NCBI RefSeq assembly: GCF_017991995.1
Contig: NZ_JAGOPN010000008.1
Location: forward strand, 1 to 64,000
Direction: 5' to 3'
Origin: Pseudacidovorax sp.
GTDB lineage: Bacteria; Pseudomonadota; Gammaproteobacteria; Burkholderiales; Burkholderiaceae_C
DNA: 64,000 nt
Made by a program: the position numbers and the translations under genes. The notes beneath the pieces were generated by a model. It had not been told where the DNA came from. It did not search any database and worked only from the letters and a program-made list of their open reading frames with translations. Each line of letters starts with the position of its first letter. The first letter of the stretch is position 1. This document shows, piece after piece, positions 23,656 to 33,081 of this stretch.

Positions 23656-25413
23656 ATGACGGCCACACCACGCATCGCCGAGGAACGGCACTTCCAGACG
23701 CACGACGGCGAATCGCTCTTCTATCGCCATTGGCCTGCCACCGGCAGCGCGCGCCGTGGGGCGGTGCTGCTCTTCCACCGCGGCCACGAGCACGGCGCGC
23801 GCATGGCGCATCTGGTGGACGAGCTGGACCTGCCCGACTTCGACTTCTTCGCCTGGGATGCCCGCGGCCATGGCCGCTCGCCGGGCCAGCGCGGCCACAG
23901 CCCCAGCTTCGCGCACTCGGTGCGCGACGTGCAGACCTTCGTCGAGCACATCGCCGCGCAGCACGGCGTGGCCGAGCAGGACATGCACGTCGTGGCCCAG
24001 AGCGTGGGGGCCGTGCTGATCTCGACCTGGGCCCACGACTACGCGCCGAAGGTCCGCGGCCTCACGCTCGCCTCGCCGGCCTTCAAGGTCAAGCTCTACG
24101 TGCCCTTCGCGCGGCCCGGGCTCGCCCTCATGCACAGGCTGCGGGGGCTGTTCTTCGTCAACAGCTACGTCAAGCCGAAGTTCCTCACGCACGACCCGGC
24201 GCGCATCGCCAGCTACCAGGCCGACCCGCTGATCACGCGACCCATCGCGGTCAACATCCTGCTGGACCTGTACGAGGCCGCGGAGCGCGTGGTCGACGAC
24301 GCCCAGGCCATCGTGCTGCCGACGCAGTTGCTGATCTCCGGCGCCGACTGGGTGGTGCACCACGGGCCGCAGCATCGCTTCTTCGACCGGCTGGGCAGCC
24401 GCGTGAAAGAGAAGCTGGAGCTGCCCGGCTTCTTCCACGACACGCTGGGCGAGCGCGACCGGGCCGGCGCCGTGGCCGCGGTGCGCGACTTCATTCTGCG
24501 GCTCTTCGACGCTCCACCCGCGCCGGTCGACCTGCGCACGGCCGACCGCCAGGGCTTCACCGCCGACGAGGCGCGGGCACTTGCGGCCCCGCTGCCGGCG
24601 CTGTCGCCGCGTGGGCTGTACTGGGCCGCCACGCGCGCCGGGCTGCGCCTGGGCGGCCGGCTGTCCCGCGGCATCGCCCTGGGCCACGCCACCGGCTTCG
24701 ATTCCGGCAGCACGCTGGACTACGTCTACCGCAACGAGCCGGCGGGCGCGCCGCTGGTGGGCCGGCTGGTGGACCGGACCTACCTCGACTCCATCGGCTG
24801 GCGCGGCATCCGCCAGCGCAAGCTGCATGTCGAAGAACTGCTGCGCGAGGCCATGGGGCGGCTTGCCCACGAAGGCCGGGAGGTGCGGCTGATGGACATC
24901 GCGGCCGGCCATGGCCGCTATGTGCTCGATGCCGCGGCAGGCAGTGCCGTCGCGCCCGTGTCGATCCTGCTGCGCGACTACAGCGACATCAACGTGCGCG
25001 ATGGGCAGCGGCTCATCGCCCAGCGTGGCCTGCAGGACATCGCACGCTTCGTGCAGGCCGATGCCTTCGACCGCGCGAGCCTGGCCGCCGTCACGCCGCG
25101 ACCCACGCTGGCCGTGGTGTCGGGGCTGTACGAACTCTTCCCCGACAACGACATGGTGGCCCGCTCGCTCGCCGGCGTGGCCGACGCCGTGGAGGCCGGC
25201 GGCTACCTGGTCTACACCGGCCAGCCCTGGCATCCCCAGTTGGAGATGATCGCCCGGGCGCTCACCAGCCACCGCCAGGGCCAGGCCTGGGTGATGCGTC
25301 GGCGCACACAGGCCGAGATGGACCAGCTGGTGGAAGCCGCGGGCTTTCGCAAGATCGCCCAGCGCGTGGACCACTGGGGCATCTTCACCGTCTCGCTCGC
25401 GCAGAAGGCATGA
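23656..25413 (+). CDS. Bifunctional alpha/beta hydrolase and SAM-dependent methyltransferase
   Basis: 585 residues. The first 300 are an alpha/beta hydrolase of the monoglyceride-lipase type: WDARGHGRS, the nucleophile Ser in AQSVGA, and a late His in ELPGFFHDT. The second half is a class I methyltransferase-like domain with DIAAGHGRY (SAM motif I), RDYSDINV and SGLYELFPDN. Such fusions occur in this lipid operon in related betaproteobacteria; the substrate is not known but should be a lipid or lysolipid. Its stop overlaps the next start (ATGA). Confidence 0.85.
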   Translation: MTATPRIAEERHFQTHDGESLFYRHWPATGSARRGAVLLFHRGHEHGARMAHLVDELDLPDFDFFAWDARGHGRSPGQRGHSPSFAHSVRDVQTFVEHIAAQHGVAEQDMHVVAQSVGAVLISTWAHDYAPKVRGLTLASPAFKVKLYVPFARPGLALMHRLRGLFFVNSYVKPKFLTHDPARIASYQADPLITRPIAVNILLDLYEAAERVVDDAQAIVLPTQLLISGADWVVHHGPQHRFFDRLGSRVKEKLELPGFFHDTLGERDRAGAVAAVRDFILRLFDAPPAPVDLRTADRQGFTADEARALAAPLPALSPRGLYWAATRAGLRLGGRLSRGIALGHATGFDSGSTLDYVYRNEPAGAPLVGRLVDRTYLDSIGWRGIRQRKLHVEELLREAMGRLAHEGREVRLMDIAAGHGRYVLDAAAGSAVAPVSILLRDYSDINVRDGQRLIAQRGLQDIARFVQADAFDRASLAAVTPRPTLAVVSGLYELFPDNDMVARSLAGVADAVEAGGYLVYTGQPWHPQLEMIARALTSHRQGQAWVMRRRTQAEMDQLVEAAGFRKIAQRVDHWGIFTVSLAQKA

Positions 25414-26738
25414 CGAAGCGCCCCTGGAAGCGCGCCCTCGCCTGGCTGGCCCTGCTGGGGCCCTTCTTCTACCTGAGCTACGGCCTGGCCAACTGGTGGG
25501 CCGGCACGCGGCCGCAGGTGCCGTCGGTCGTGTTCGACTGGGAACGGAGCCTGCCCTTCTGGGCCTGGACCATCTTTCCGTACTGGTCGATCAATGCCTT
25601 CTATGCGCTGTCGCTGTTGCTCGGCCGCACGCGGCATCTCGTGGACCGGCATGCGGCGCGACTGCTGACGGCGCAGGTCGTGGCCGTCAGCTGCTTCGTG
25701 CTCTGGCCGCTGGGCTTCAGCTTCGGGCAGCCGGCAGTGGAAGGTGCGCCCGCCTTCCTGTTCGAGGCGCTGCGCGGCTTCGACAAGCCCTTCAACCAGG
25801 CGCCCTCGCTGCACATCGCGCTGGCCGTGATCCTGTGGGACTGGTACCGGCAGCTCATCCGCCCGCGCTGGGCGCGCGCGGTGCTGCACGTGTGGACGCT
25901 GCTGATCTGCGCCTCGGTGCTGACCACCTACCAGCACCACTTCATCGACATCCCGACCGGCGCACTGCTGGGCCTGCTGTGCGTGTGGCTCTGGCCGCTG
26001 GAGCGGCAGGTGGCGCTGCCGCGCGCCTGGCGGTGGGCGCGGGACGGCGGGCGCTGGCGGTTGGCCGGGGCCTACGCGGTGGGAGCCCTGCTGTGCCTGG
26101 CCCTGGCGCGGCAGTGGGGCGGAGGGTTCCTGTGGCTGGGCTGGCCCGCCGCGTCGCTGGCCCTGGTGGCGCTGAACTACGCCGGCTTCGGCGCGCGCGG
26201 CTTCCGCATGGACCGGCACGGCCGGATGCATTACGCCGCGCGCTGGCTCCTGGGCCCCTACCGGGCCGCGGCCGCCGTCAACGCGTGGGCCTGGACGCGC
26301 AAGCTGCCGGCCCGCGTGGAGGTGGCGCCGGGTCTGTGGCTGGGACGCCTCCCCTCCCAGGCGGAGTGGCAGGCCGCCGGCCGGCCGCGGCTGCTGAGCC
26401 TGTGCGCCGAACTGCAACTGCCACGCGTGCCGGGCGCCCGCTGCGTGCCGATGCTGGACCTCGCCACGCCCTCGCCGGCCCGGCTGCGTCGGGCCGTCGC
26501 GGTGCTGGAAGGCCAGCGGGGCTCCGGCGATGGCGCCGTGTGGGTCTGCTGCGCACTGGGCTTTTCGCGCAGTGCTGCGACAGTCGTGGGCTGGCTGCTG
26601 CGGCACGGCGGTGCGTCCGAGCTGGCCGCCGCGGAGGCGATGGTCCGGCGCGCGCGGCCGCAGATCGTGCTGCGTGCGCCGTGGCGGGCGGCGCTGTCGG
26701 CCATGCAGAGCCCCGAGCCATTGCCGCGCCATCCATGA
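25410..26738 (+). CDS. PAP2-type phosphatase fused to dual-specificity phosphatase domain
   Basis: 442 residues. The N-terminal membrane part has PAP2-like motifs (QAPSLHIALAVILW, YQHHFIDIPTGALLG) within about eight helices. The last 150 residues carry a cysteine-phosphatase P-loop, CCALGFSRSAA, where the usual HCxxGxxRS has Cys for His. It could dephosphorylate phosphatidylglycerophosphate-like or phosphoinositol-like lipids. Start ATG 25410 lies in the ATGA overlap. Overlapping genes on both sides show one operon. Confidence 0.85.
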   Translation: MTKRPWKRALAWLALLGPFFYLSYGLANWWAGTRPQVPSVVFDWERSLPFWAWTIFPYWSINAFYALSLLLGRTRHLVDRHAARLLTAQVVAVSCFVLWPLGFSFGQPAVEGAPAFLFEALRGFDKPFNQAPSLHIALAVILWDWYRQLIRPRWARAVLHVWTLLICASVLTTYQHHFIDIPTGALLGLLCVWLWPLERQVALPRAWRWARDGGRWRLAGAYAVGALLCLALARQWGGGFLWLGWPAASLALVALNYAGFGARGFRMDRHGRMHYAARWLLGPYRAAAAVNAWAWTRKLPARVEVAPGLWLGRLPSQAEWQAAGRPRLLSLCAELQLPRVPGARCVPMLDLATPSPARLRRAVAVLEGQRGSGDGAVWVCCALGFSRSAATVVGWLLRHGGASELAAAEAMVRRARPQIVLRAPWRAALSAMQSPEPLPRHP

Positions 26739-27220
26739 CCTTGCCGTCGCCACCCCCTGATCCGCTGGCACGCAGCCGCTGCGCCGCCCTGGCCGCGCGA
26801 CTGGCCGCCCAGCGGCCCGTGGCCGCCTGGAGCCTGTTGCTGTCGGCCGCCTGCCTCCTTGCCCTGACGGCGGTGGCCTCCGGTTGGGCCGTGCCGGCGA
26901 GCCGCCTTTGCCTTCCCGCCTGGGCGCTCGGCGCGCTGCTCGGCCTGACCGAACGCTACCTGGCGCTGCGCCTGCGCCTGGACGAGGGCCTGTTCGCAGC
27001 CCTCGCCCGCGGCGTCCTGCCCGACTTGGCCGCGATGGACGACGCGTTGGCCTGGCTGGGCCTGCGCCCCTCGTCGCCGGGCACCCCACGCCCGCTGGAC
27101 GAGCGCCTGCGCGGCACGCAGGCCCTGATGCGTCGGCATCTGGGCGTCGCATTGCTGCAGACCCTCTGCGTCCTGATCGCCCTCATCGCCGGCCTCCACG
27201 CCGGCCTGCCTTCGCCATGA
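26735..27220 (+). CDS. Membrane protein of unknown function (161 aa)
   Basis: Two clear hydrophobic segments (WSLLLSAACLLALTAV and a C-terminal one ending LIALIAGLHAGL) flank an Arg/Leu-rich middle (ERYLALRLRLDEGLFAAL). No domain recognised. It is coupled on both sides by ATGA overlaps, so it belongs to the lipid operon; a scaffold role for the neighbours is possible. Confidence 0.75.
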   Translation: MTLPSPPPDPLARSRCAALAARLAAQRPVAAWSLLLSAACLLALTAVASGWAVPASRLCLPAWALGALLGLTERYLALRLRLDEGLFAALARGVLPDLAAMDDALAWLGLRPSSPGTPRPLDERLRGTQALMRRHLGVALLQTLCVLIALIAGLHAGLPSP

Positions 27221-27921
27221 ACGACATCCTCGACTCCGACACACCGCCCGCGCGCGTCCTGCTGCGGCAGGCCGGCGCCTTCGTTGCCGCCCGGGCCATC
27301 GTGCTGGTGGCCAACCTGCTCACCGGCGTGCGCGCCATCTGGAGCGGCACCACGCCGGTGGCCGAGACCACGCTGTACTTCGCCAACCATTCCAGCCATG
27401 GCGACTTCGTGCTGGTATGGGCCACGCTGCCGCCCGACCTGCGGGCGATCACGCGGCCTGTCGCCGGGCAGGACTACTGGCTGGCCTCGCGGCTGCGCCG
27501 CTTCATCGGCCAGGACGTGTTCAATGCGCTGATGATCCGCCGCGACGGCAGCGGTGCGGCGGGCGGCGCGGCCACCAATCCCGTGGAGCAGATGGTGCAG
27601 GCGCTGGAGGCCGGCGATTCGCTGATCATGTTCCCCGAGGGCACGCGCAACACGGGCGATGCGGTGATGCTGCCGCTCAAGAGCGGCCTCTTCCACATCG
27701 CCCGCGCCTGCCCGCAGGTGCGGCTGGTGCCGGTGTGGATCGAGAACCTCAAGCGCGTGCTGCCCAAGGGGCAGCTGGTGCCGGTGCCGCTGGCCTGCTC
27801 GGTGCGCTACGGCGCGCCGGTGGTGCTGGCCGACGGCGAGGACAAGGCCGCCTTCCTGGCGCGCGCGCAGCAGGCCATGCTGGACCTGCGGCCTGACCAT
27901 GACAAAGCGGAGGAACGATGA
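27217..27921 (+). CDS. 1-acyl-glycerol-3-phosphate acyltransferase-like (PlsC family)
   Basis: 234 residues. The acyltransferase motif HX4D reads NHSSHGD and the phosphate-binding motif is FPEGTRN. One N-terminal membrane-contact helix. PlsC converts lysophosphatidate to phosphatidate, the direct precursor for the CDP-diacylglycerol synthase encoded next. The housekeeping plsC may be elsewhere; this could be a specialised copy. Confidence 0.85.
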   Translation: MNDILDSDTPPARVLLRQAGAFVAARAIVLVANLLTGVRAIWSGTTPVAETTLYFANHSSHGDFVLVWATLPPDLRAITRPVAGQDYWLASRLRRFIGQDVFNALMIRRDGSGAAGGAATNPVEQMVQALEAGDSLIMFPEGTRNTGDAVMLPLKSGLFHIARACPQVRLVPVWIENLKRVLPKGQLVPVPLACSVRYGAPVVLADGEDKAAFLARAQQAMLDLRPDHDKAEER

Positions 27922-28865
27922 GCCCCATCACCCACACCACCCTGATGCTCTTCGGCGGCGTGGCCGGCGTGCTGGTGCTGGCCTCGGCCATCGGCGCGCT
28001 GCTCAAGTGGCGCGTGGCCCACGGCGCGCCCCATTCGGTCATCGACAACCTCAACGCCCGGGTCAATGCCTGGTGGGTGATGGTGGCCGTGATCGGCATC
28101 GCCTTCGCCTTCGGCAAGCTGGGCGTTATCCTGCTGTTCTACCTGGTCTCCTTCTACGCCCTGCGCGAGTTCCTGAGCCTGACCTACACCCGGCGCGGCG
28201 ACCACCTGGCCATGGCCGCAGCCTTCTACGTGGCGCTGCCGGTGCAGTACTTCCTGGTCTGGATCGAGTGGTACGGCATGTTCGCCATCTTCATCCCGGT
28301 GGAGGTGTTCCTCATCCTGCCCATCCTGTCGGCCCTGGGCGGCGACACGCAACGCTTCCTGGAGCGCACGTCCAAGGTGCAGTGGGGCCTGATGGTCTGT
28401 GTGTTCTGCATCAGCCACGTGCCGGCGCTGCTGACGCTGCACATCCCGGGCTTCGAGGGCCGCAACCTGCTGCTGATCGCCTTTTTGGTGATCGTGGTGC
28501 AGGGCAGCGACGTGCTGCAGTACGTGTGGGGCAAGCTCATGGGCAAGCGCAAGGTCGCGCCGGAGCTGTCGCCTTCCAAGACCTGGGAAGGGCTCATCGG
28601 CGGCGTGGCCAGCGCCACGCTGCTGGGCGCGGCGCTGTGGTGGGCCACGCCCTTCGCGCCCTGGCAGGCCGCGCTCATGGCCTTCATGATCTGCATGATG
28701 GGCTTCTTCGGCGGGCTGGTGATGTCCGCCATCAAGCGCGACCGCGGCGTGAAGGACTGGGGCACCATGATCGAAGGACATGGCGGGATGCTGGACCGGC
28801 TCGATTCGGTGATCTTTGCCGCGCCGATGTACTTCCACGCGCTCCACTATTGGTGGGTTCCTTGA
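27918..28865 (+). CDS. Phosphatidate cytidylyltransferase (CDP-diacylglycerol synthase)
   Basis: 315 residues with about eight membrane helices. The signature SPSKTWEGLIGG near residue 215 and the C-terminal AIKRDRGVKDWGTM..GHGGMLDRLDS motif with metal-binding Asp identify the CdsA family. It makes CDP-diacylglycerol from phosphatidate and CTP. As last gene of the operon it supplies the first gene's substrate. Start ATG lies in an overlap with plsC-like gene. Confidence 0.9.
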   Translation: MSPITHTTLMLFGGVAGVLVLASAIGALLKWRVAHGAPHSVIDNLNARVNAWWVMVAVIGIAFAFGKLGVILLFYLVSFYALREFLSLTYTRRGDHLAMAAAFYVALPVQYFLVWIEWYGMFAIFIPVEVFLILPILSALGGDTQRFLERTSKVQWGLMVCVFCISHVPALLTLHIPGFEGRNLLLIAFLVIVVQGSDVLQYVWGKLMGKRKVAPELSPSKTWEGLIGGVASATLLGAALWWATPFAPWQAALMAFMICMMGFFGGLVMSAIKRDRGVKDWGTMIEGHGGMLDRLDSVIFAAPMYFHALHYWWVP

Positions 28866-28868
28866 CCC

Positions 28869-28955
28869 ACCCCCAGGCTTCGCACTTCGCGCTCCGCCTC
28901 CCCCTCAAGGGGGCACATCCAGCGGCCCGGCAAAGCCGGTTCCGCGGATGTCCAC
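28869..28955. repeat. Intergenic repeat-like element with nested hairpins
   Basis: Contains CCCCCTCAAGGGGG (28900-28913), then ACATCC (28915-28920) pairing with GGATGT (28946-28951) around CCGGCAAAGCCGG (28927-28939). I recall similar GC-rich sequences scattered between genes in Acidovorax/Variovorax-like genomes. It could end transcripts of the convergent lipid operon and ruvA. Copy number cannot be checked here. Confidence 0.5.
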
Positions 28956-29006
28956 GCGTGGCCTGCTCCGCGGCCTTTCGAGCAAAAGTCAGCGGAACCT
29001 GAGCGC

Positions 29007-29588
29007 CTACTTCGCCAGCGCCTTCAGCGCCATCTTGATGCCCTCGCTCACGCCCACGTCCTTGGGCAGGGCCTTGAGGGCGGCGGCGCCTTCCTTGTCG
29101 TTGTAGCCCAGCGCCAGCAGGGCCTGCAGGATGTCGGCCTGGGCGTCGCTGGCGGGCTGCGCCGCGGCGCCGGCGGTGCCCACGGCGTCGCCCAGCTTGC
29201 CCTTGAGCTCCAGCAGCAGCCGCTCGGCCGTCTTCTTGCCGATGCCGGGAATCTTCACCAGCCGGCCCGGCTCCTGCAGCGCGATGGCCTGCACCAGCTC
29301 GCCCACGCTCAACCCGGACAGGATGCCCAGCGCCGTGCGCGGCCCCACGCCCGCGATCTTGATCAGCTGCCTAAAGGCCGCACGTTCTTCCGCCGAGGCG
29401 AAGCCGTAGAGAATCTGGGCATCCTCTCGCACGATGAAGTGCGTGAGCAGCGAGACCTTCGCGCCCACCTGCGGCAGGTTGTAGAAGGTGCTCATCGGCA
29501 CGTCCACCTCGTAGCCCACGCCGCCGCAGTCGATCACGATCTGCGGCGGGTTGCGTTCGGCCAGGGTTCCGGTGAGTTTTCCTATCAT
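29007..29588 (-). CDS. ruvA: Holliday junction DNA-binding protein RuvA
   Basis: 193 residues. OB-fold N-terminus ([20 protein letters not shown]), two helix-hairpin-helix motifs ([29 protein letters not shown]) and the C-terminal domain binding RuvB. Tetramer on Holliday junctions. It is divergent from phoH, sharing a 48-bp promoter gap. Confidence 0.97.
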   Translation of the reverse strand: MIGKLTGTLAERNPPQIVIDCGGVGYEVDVPMSTFYNLPQVGAKVSLLTHFIVREDAQILYGFASAEERAAFRQLIKIAGVGPRTALGILSGLSVGELVQAIALQEPGRLVKIPGIGKKTAERLLLELKGKLGDAVGTAGAAAQPASDAQADILQALLALGYNDKEGAAALKALPKDVGVSEGIKMALKALAK

Positions 29589-29636
29589 GACTTGCTTGCC
29601 GATCCTTCGATTCCATCTGCCAGAGAAAAAAGCCGC

Positions 29637-30593
29637 GTGATTCTCCGCCACAGCTTCACCCCCGCGAACAACAGCCGCTTGTCCCACCTGTGCGGCCCCA
29701 TGGACGCGCACCTGCGCCGCATCGAGGAGGCGCTGGAGGTCAAGATCGCCCACCGCCACGAGCTGTTCAAGATCGACGGCCCCAAGGCCCGCGCCGAACG
29801 CGCGCTGGAGGTGCTGCAGGCCCTGTACGAGATCGCCCGGCATCCGCTCGACGCCGCCATGGTGCAGCTCACCCTGGCCGGCGACGGCCAGATGGCCGAG
29901 GCCGAGGACGGCGCCCTCACGCTCGCCACCCGCCGCGGTGACCTGCGCGCACGCACGCCCAACCAGAGCGTGTACCTCGACAACATCGCCAACCACGACA
30001 TCACCTTCGGCATCGGCCCGGCCGGCACCGGCAAGACCTACCTGGCCGTGGCCTGCGCGGTCGATGCGCTGGAGCGCAGCAGCGTGCAACGCATCGTGCT
30101 CACCCGCCCGGCGGTGGAGGCCGGCGAGCGCCTGGGCTTTTTGCCCGGCGACCTCACGCAGAAGGTCGATCCCTACCTGCGCCCGCTCTACGACGCGCTG
30201 TATGACCTGATGGGCTTCGAGAAGGTCACCAAGGCCTTCGAGCGCAACGCGCTGGAGATCGCGCCGCTGGCCTTCATGCGCGGGCGCACGCTCAACAACG
30301 CCTTCGTCATCCTGGACGAGGCGCAGAACACCACGCCCGAGCAGATGAAGATGTTCCTCACCCGCATCGGCTTCGGCAGCAAGTGCGTGGTGACCGGCGA
30401 CATCAGCCAGATCGACCTGCCCAAGACGCAGACCAGCGGCCTGGTGGAGGCCGAGCGCGTGCTGCGCCGGGTGCAGGGCCTGGCCTTCACCCGCTTCGAC
30501 ACCGGCGACGTGGTGCGGCACCCGCTGGTGGCGCGCATCGTCGATGCCTACGACGCCTCCCGCAAGCGCAGCAGCAGCGCAAAGGCCGACTGA
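29637..30593 (+). CDS. phoH: PhoH-family ATPase
   Basis: 318 residues from a GTG at 29637, chosen because homologues start with the [11 protein letters not shown] segment. Walker A GPAGTGKT near residue 128, Walker B VILDEAQN near 227, and the PhoH signature DISQIDLP. It precedes ybeY with a TGATG overlap, a widely conserved pair linked to ribosome/RNA quality control. Confidence 0.93.
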   Translation: MILRHSFTPANNSRLSHLCGPMDAHLRRIEEALEVKIAHRHELFKIDGPKARAERALEVLQALYEIARHPLDAAMVQLTLAGDGQMAEAEDGALTLATRRGDLRARTPNQSVYLDNIANHDITFGIGPAGTGKTYLAVACAVDALERSSVQRIVLTRPAVEAGERLGFLPGDLTQKVDPYLRPLYDALYDLMGFEKVTKAFERNALEIAPLAFMRGRTLNNAFVILDEAQNTTPEQMKMFLTRIGFGSKCVVTGDISQIDLPKTQTSGLVEAERVLRRVQGLAFTRFDTGDVVRHPLVARIVDAYDASRKRSSSAKAD

Positions 30594-31054
30594 TGGCGAT
30601 GCCGCCCCTCTCCCTGTCGCTGCAGTTCGGCCACATCGACGCCCTGGCGCGCCACCGCGCCGCCCTGCCCCGCCACCGCGTGGCCCGCTGCATCCGCCAT
30701 GCGCTGGAGGCGCCCGGCGAGATCACCGTGCGCATCGTCGACGCCGAGGAAGGCCAGCAGCTGAACCGCGAGTTCCGTGGCAAGGACTACGCGACCAACG
30801 TGCTCACCTTCGACTATGCGCAGTCCCCGATGGTGATGGCCGACTTGGTGCTGTGTGCGCCGGTCGTGGCCCGCGAAGCGAAGGAGCTGGGCGTGACCCT
30901 GGCCGACCATTACGCGCACCTCCTGGTGCACGGCACGCTGCATGCGCAGGGCTGGGACCATGAGACTGGCGACGAGGATGCCGAGGGGATGGAAGCGCGC
31001 GAGATCGAGATCCTGGCCGGGCTGGGCGTGCGCAATCCGTATCGGGGTCGCTGA
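30593..31054 (+). CDS. ybeY: Endoribonuclease YbeY (16S rRNA maturation)
   Basis: 153 residues. The zinc motif [11 protein letters not shown] matches H-x3-H-x5-H, and the [17 protein letters not shown] block is conserved. YbeY processes the 16S rRNA 3' end and checks 70S ribosomes. The start overlaps the phoH stop. Confidence 0.95.
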   Translation: MAMPPLSLSLQFGHIDALARHRAALPRHRVARCIRHALEAPGEITVRIVDAEEGQQLNREFRGKDYATNVLTFDYAQSPMVMADLVLCAPVVAREAKELGVTLADHYAHLLVHGTLHAQGWDHETGDEDAEGMEAREIEILAGLGVRNPYRGR

Positions 31055-31116
31055 GAGCACGCCTTTCACAGACCCGCCTGCACCACAGCCCGAGGTCCGG
31101 AGAGCAATCCCGGCCT

Positions 31117-31557
31117 TCAGCGCATGTCGATGGGGATGGTGACCGGACCGTCGTTGACCAGGTGCACCTGCATGTCGGCGCCGAAGCGCCCCGTGGCCAC
31201 CTCGGGATGCAGGCTGCGGGCCTGCGCGATGAAGGCGTCGTAGAGCCGCCTCCCCTCGTCCGGCGGCGCAGCGCCCGTGAAGCTGGGACGGTTGCCGCCG
31301 CGCACGTCCGCCGCCAGCGTGAACTGGCTGACGATCAGCAGCCCGCCGCCCACATCCTGCACGCTGCGGTTCATCTTGCCGGCCTCGTCCGAGAAGATGC
31401 GCAGCTTCAGGATCTTGGCCAGCAGGCGCTCGCCCACGGCCTCGGTGTCGCCCGGCTCGGCGCACACCAGCACGAGCAAGCCTGGGCCGATGGCGCCCGC
31501 CACCTCGCCGGCGATCTCCACGCGCGCCTCGCGCACCCGCTGCAGCAGCGCCTTCAC
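31117..31557 (-). CDS. dtd: D-aminoacyl-tRNA deacylase
   Basis: 146 residues from the GTG at 31557, which overlaps the stop of the CDF gene upstream. Active-site motifs SQFTLAAD and the Gly-cisPro motif in NDGPVTI are present. It hydrolyses D-aminoacyl-tRNA and Gly-tRNA(Ala). Confidence 0.95.
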   Translation of the reverse strand: MKALLQRVREARVEIAGEVAGAIGPGLLVLVCAEPGDTEAVGERLLAKILKLRIFSDEAGKMNRSVQDVGGGLLIVSQFTLAADVRGGNRPSFTGAAPPDEGRRLYDAFIAQARSLHPEVATGRFGADMQVHLVNDGPVTIPIDMR

Positions 31558-32516
31558 GGCAGCACCCGGCCGACCGGATCGCGGTCCTGCGCCAGCGCGG
31601 CCCGCGATTCGAATTTCAGCGGCAGCAGCTGGATGGTCACCCGCAGGTTGGGCAGAACCGCCATCAATGCCCGCTCGACGTCGTCCCGCATCAGCGCGGC
31701 GCGGCGCAGCGTCCAGCCCCCGGGCAGGTGCATGTGCAGGTCGGCAAAACAGCGGCGGCCGGCACGACGGGTGACGAGGTGGTCGAAGCGCAGCTCGGTG
31801 TCGGCCGGTGTCTCGGCGGCGATGCGATCCAGAACCGACTGCAGCAGCGCCTGGTCGGCCGGCGCCAGCGCCTCGTCCATCAGGCCCTGGGCCGAGCGCC
31901 AGACCAGCTGCCCCCCCTCCCAGATGATGTTGATCGCCACGCCGATGGCCAGCAGCGGATCGAGCCACAGCCAGCCGGTGAAGCCCACGGCGATCACGCC
32001 GATGATCACGGCGACGGAGGTCCACACGTCCGTCATCAGATGCCGGCCGTCGGCCTCCAGCGCGATGGAGTTGTGCTTCTTGGCCGCGCGGAACAGCAGC
32101 CAGGCCAGCCCGCCGTTGAAGGCCGAACTCACGGCCGAGAGCACCAGGCCCCAGCTCAACTGCTCCAGCGGCTGGGGATTGAGCAGCCGGTGCGCCGCCG
32201 CGCCGCCGATGCCCAGCGCGGCGCCGACGATCAGCACGCCCTCGAAGCCGGACGAGAAGTACTCCGCCTTGTGGTGGCCATAGGGATGCTCGTCATCGGC
32301 TGGCCGCGCCGCCACCGTCACCATGCTGAGCGCGAACACCGCGCTGGCCAGGTTGACGAAGGACTCCATCGCATCGGAGATCAGGCCCATCGAATGGGTC
32401 ACGTAGCCGGCGATGCTTTTGAGCAGGATGGTGACCAGCGCGACTCCGATCGACAGCTTCAGCAGGTTGCGCGGCTGCCAAAGTGGCGAATCGTCACCGA
32501 TAGGGAAATATTTCAT
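31554..32516 (-). CDS. Cation diffusion facilitator (second CDF transporter)
   Basis: 320 residues from the ATG at 32516. Six membrane helices with metal-site Asp residues in [11 protein letters not shown] and [14 protein letters not shown], plus [10 protein letters not shown], then a cytoplasmic domain. This is the FieF-like group, exporting Zn/Fe or related ions. Unlike dmeF it has no His-rich loop. Its stop overlaps the dtd start. Confidence 0.9.
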   Translation of the reverse strand: MKYFPIGDDSPLWQPRNLLKLSIGVALVTILLKSIAGYVTHSMGLISDAMESFVNLASAVFALSMVTVAARPADDEHPYGHHKAEYFSSGFEGVLIVGAALGIGGAAAHRLLNPQPLEQLSWGLVLSAVSSAFNGGLAWLLFRAAKKHNSIALEADGRHLMTDVWTSVAVIIGVIAVGFTGWLWLDPLLAIGVAINIIWEGGQLVWRSAQGLMDEALAPADQALLQSVLDRIAAETPADTELRFDHLVTRRAGRRCFADLHMHLPGGWTLRRAALMRDDVERALMAVLPNLRVTIQLLPLKFESRAALAQDRDPVGRVLP

Positions 32517-32607
32517 GTTCTTTGTCAAAAACTCTACTGAACGCGCCACAGAGCGCCGCGGGGCGCGCCCTATCATGCGCGGTTTTCTTTAGCGCCAGAT
32601 TAAGGTC

Positions 32608-33081
32608 ATGAGACAGAGGACGCTTCAAGGCCTGCTCGCCGCCGCTGCCCTGTGGGCCGGCATTGTGGGCCCGGCCCAGGCGCAGGACGCCGTGAGCGGC
32701 GGACACGCCGGCTTCATCAAATCGGTCCAGGGGCAGGTCCTCATCGTGAACGCGGCCGGGCAGTCGCAGGCCGCCCAGGCGGGCAGCACGCTGCGTGCCA
32801 GCGACCGCGTCGAGACGGACGCGCAAGGCGCCGCCGGCCTCGTGCTGCGGGATGGCACCACCCTGGTCGTCGGCCCCGCCTCGCGCGTGGACCTGCGCGA
32901 CTACCGCTTCGACAGCACCACGCAGGACGGCAACCTGCTGGTCGGCCTGCTGCGGGGCTCGCTGCGCATGATCAGCGGCCTGCTGGGCAAGGCCCATCCG
33001 GAAGCCGTGCGCGTGGAGACGCAGACGGCCACGATCGGCATCCGAGGGACGGACTTCATCGTGTCCGCCGAGGCCCCATGA
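32608..33081 (+). CDS. FecR-domain periplasmic protein
   Basis: 157 residues with a signal peptide (RTLQGLLAAAALWAGIVGPAQA, cut in AQA/QD). A single FecR domain: GQVLIVNAAGQSQAAQAG, DRVETDAQGAAGLVL, and the end VETQTATIGIRGTDF. There is no FecI sigma factor or TonB receptor nearby, so it is not a classical iron sensor. It is coupled to an OmpA-like lipoprotein gene. Confidence 0.85.
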   Translation: MRQRTLQGLLAAAALWAGIVGPAQAQDAVSGGHAGFIKSVQGQVLIVNAAGQSQAAQAGSTLRASDRVETDAQGAAGLVLRDGTTLVVGPASRVDLRDYRFDSTTQDGNLLVGLLRGSLRMISGLLGKAHPEAVRVETQTATIGIRGTDFIVSAEAP

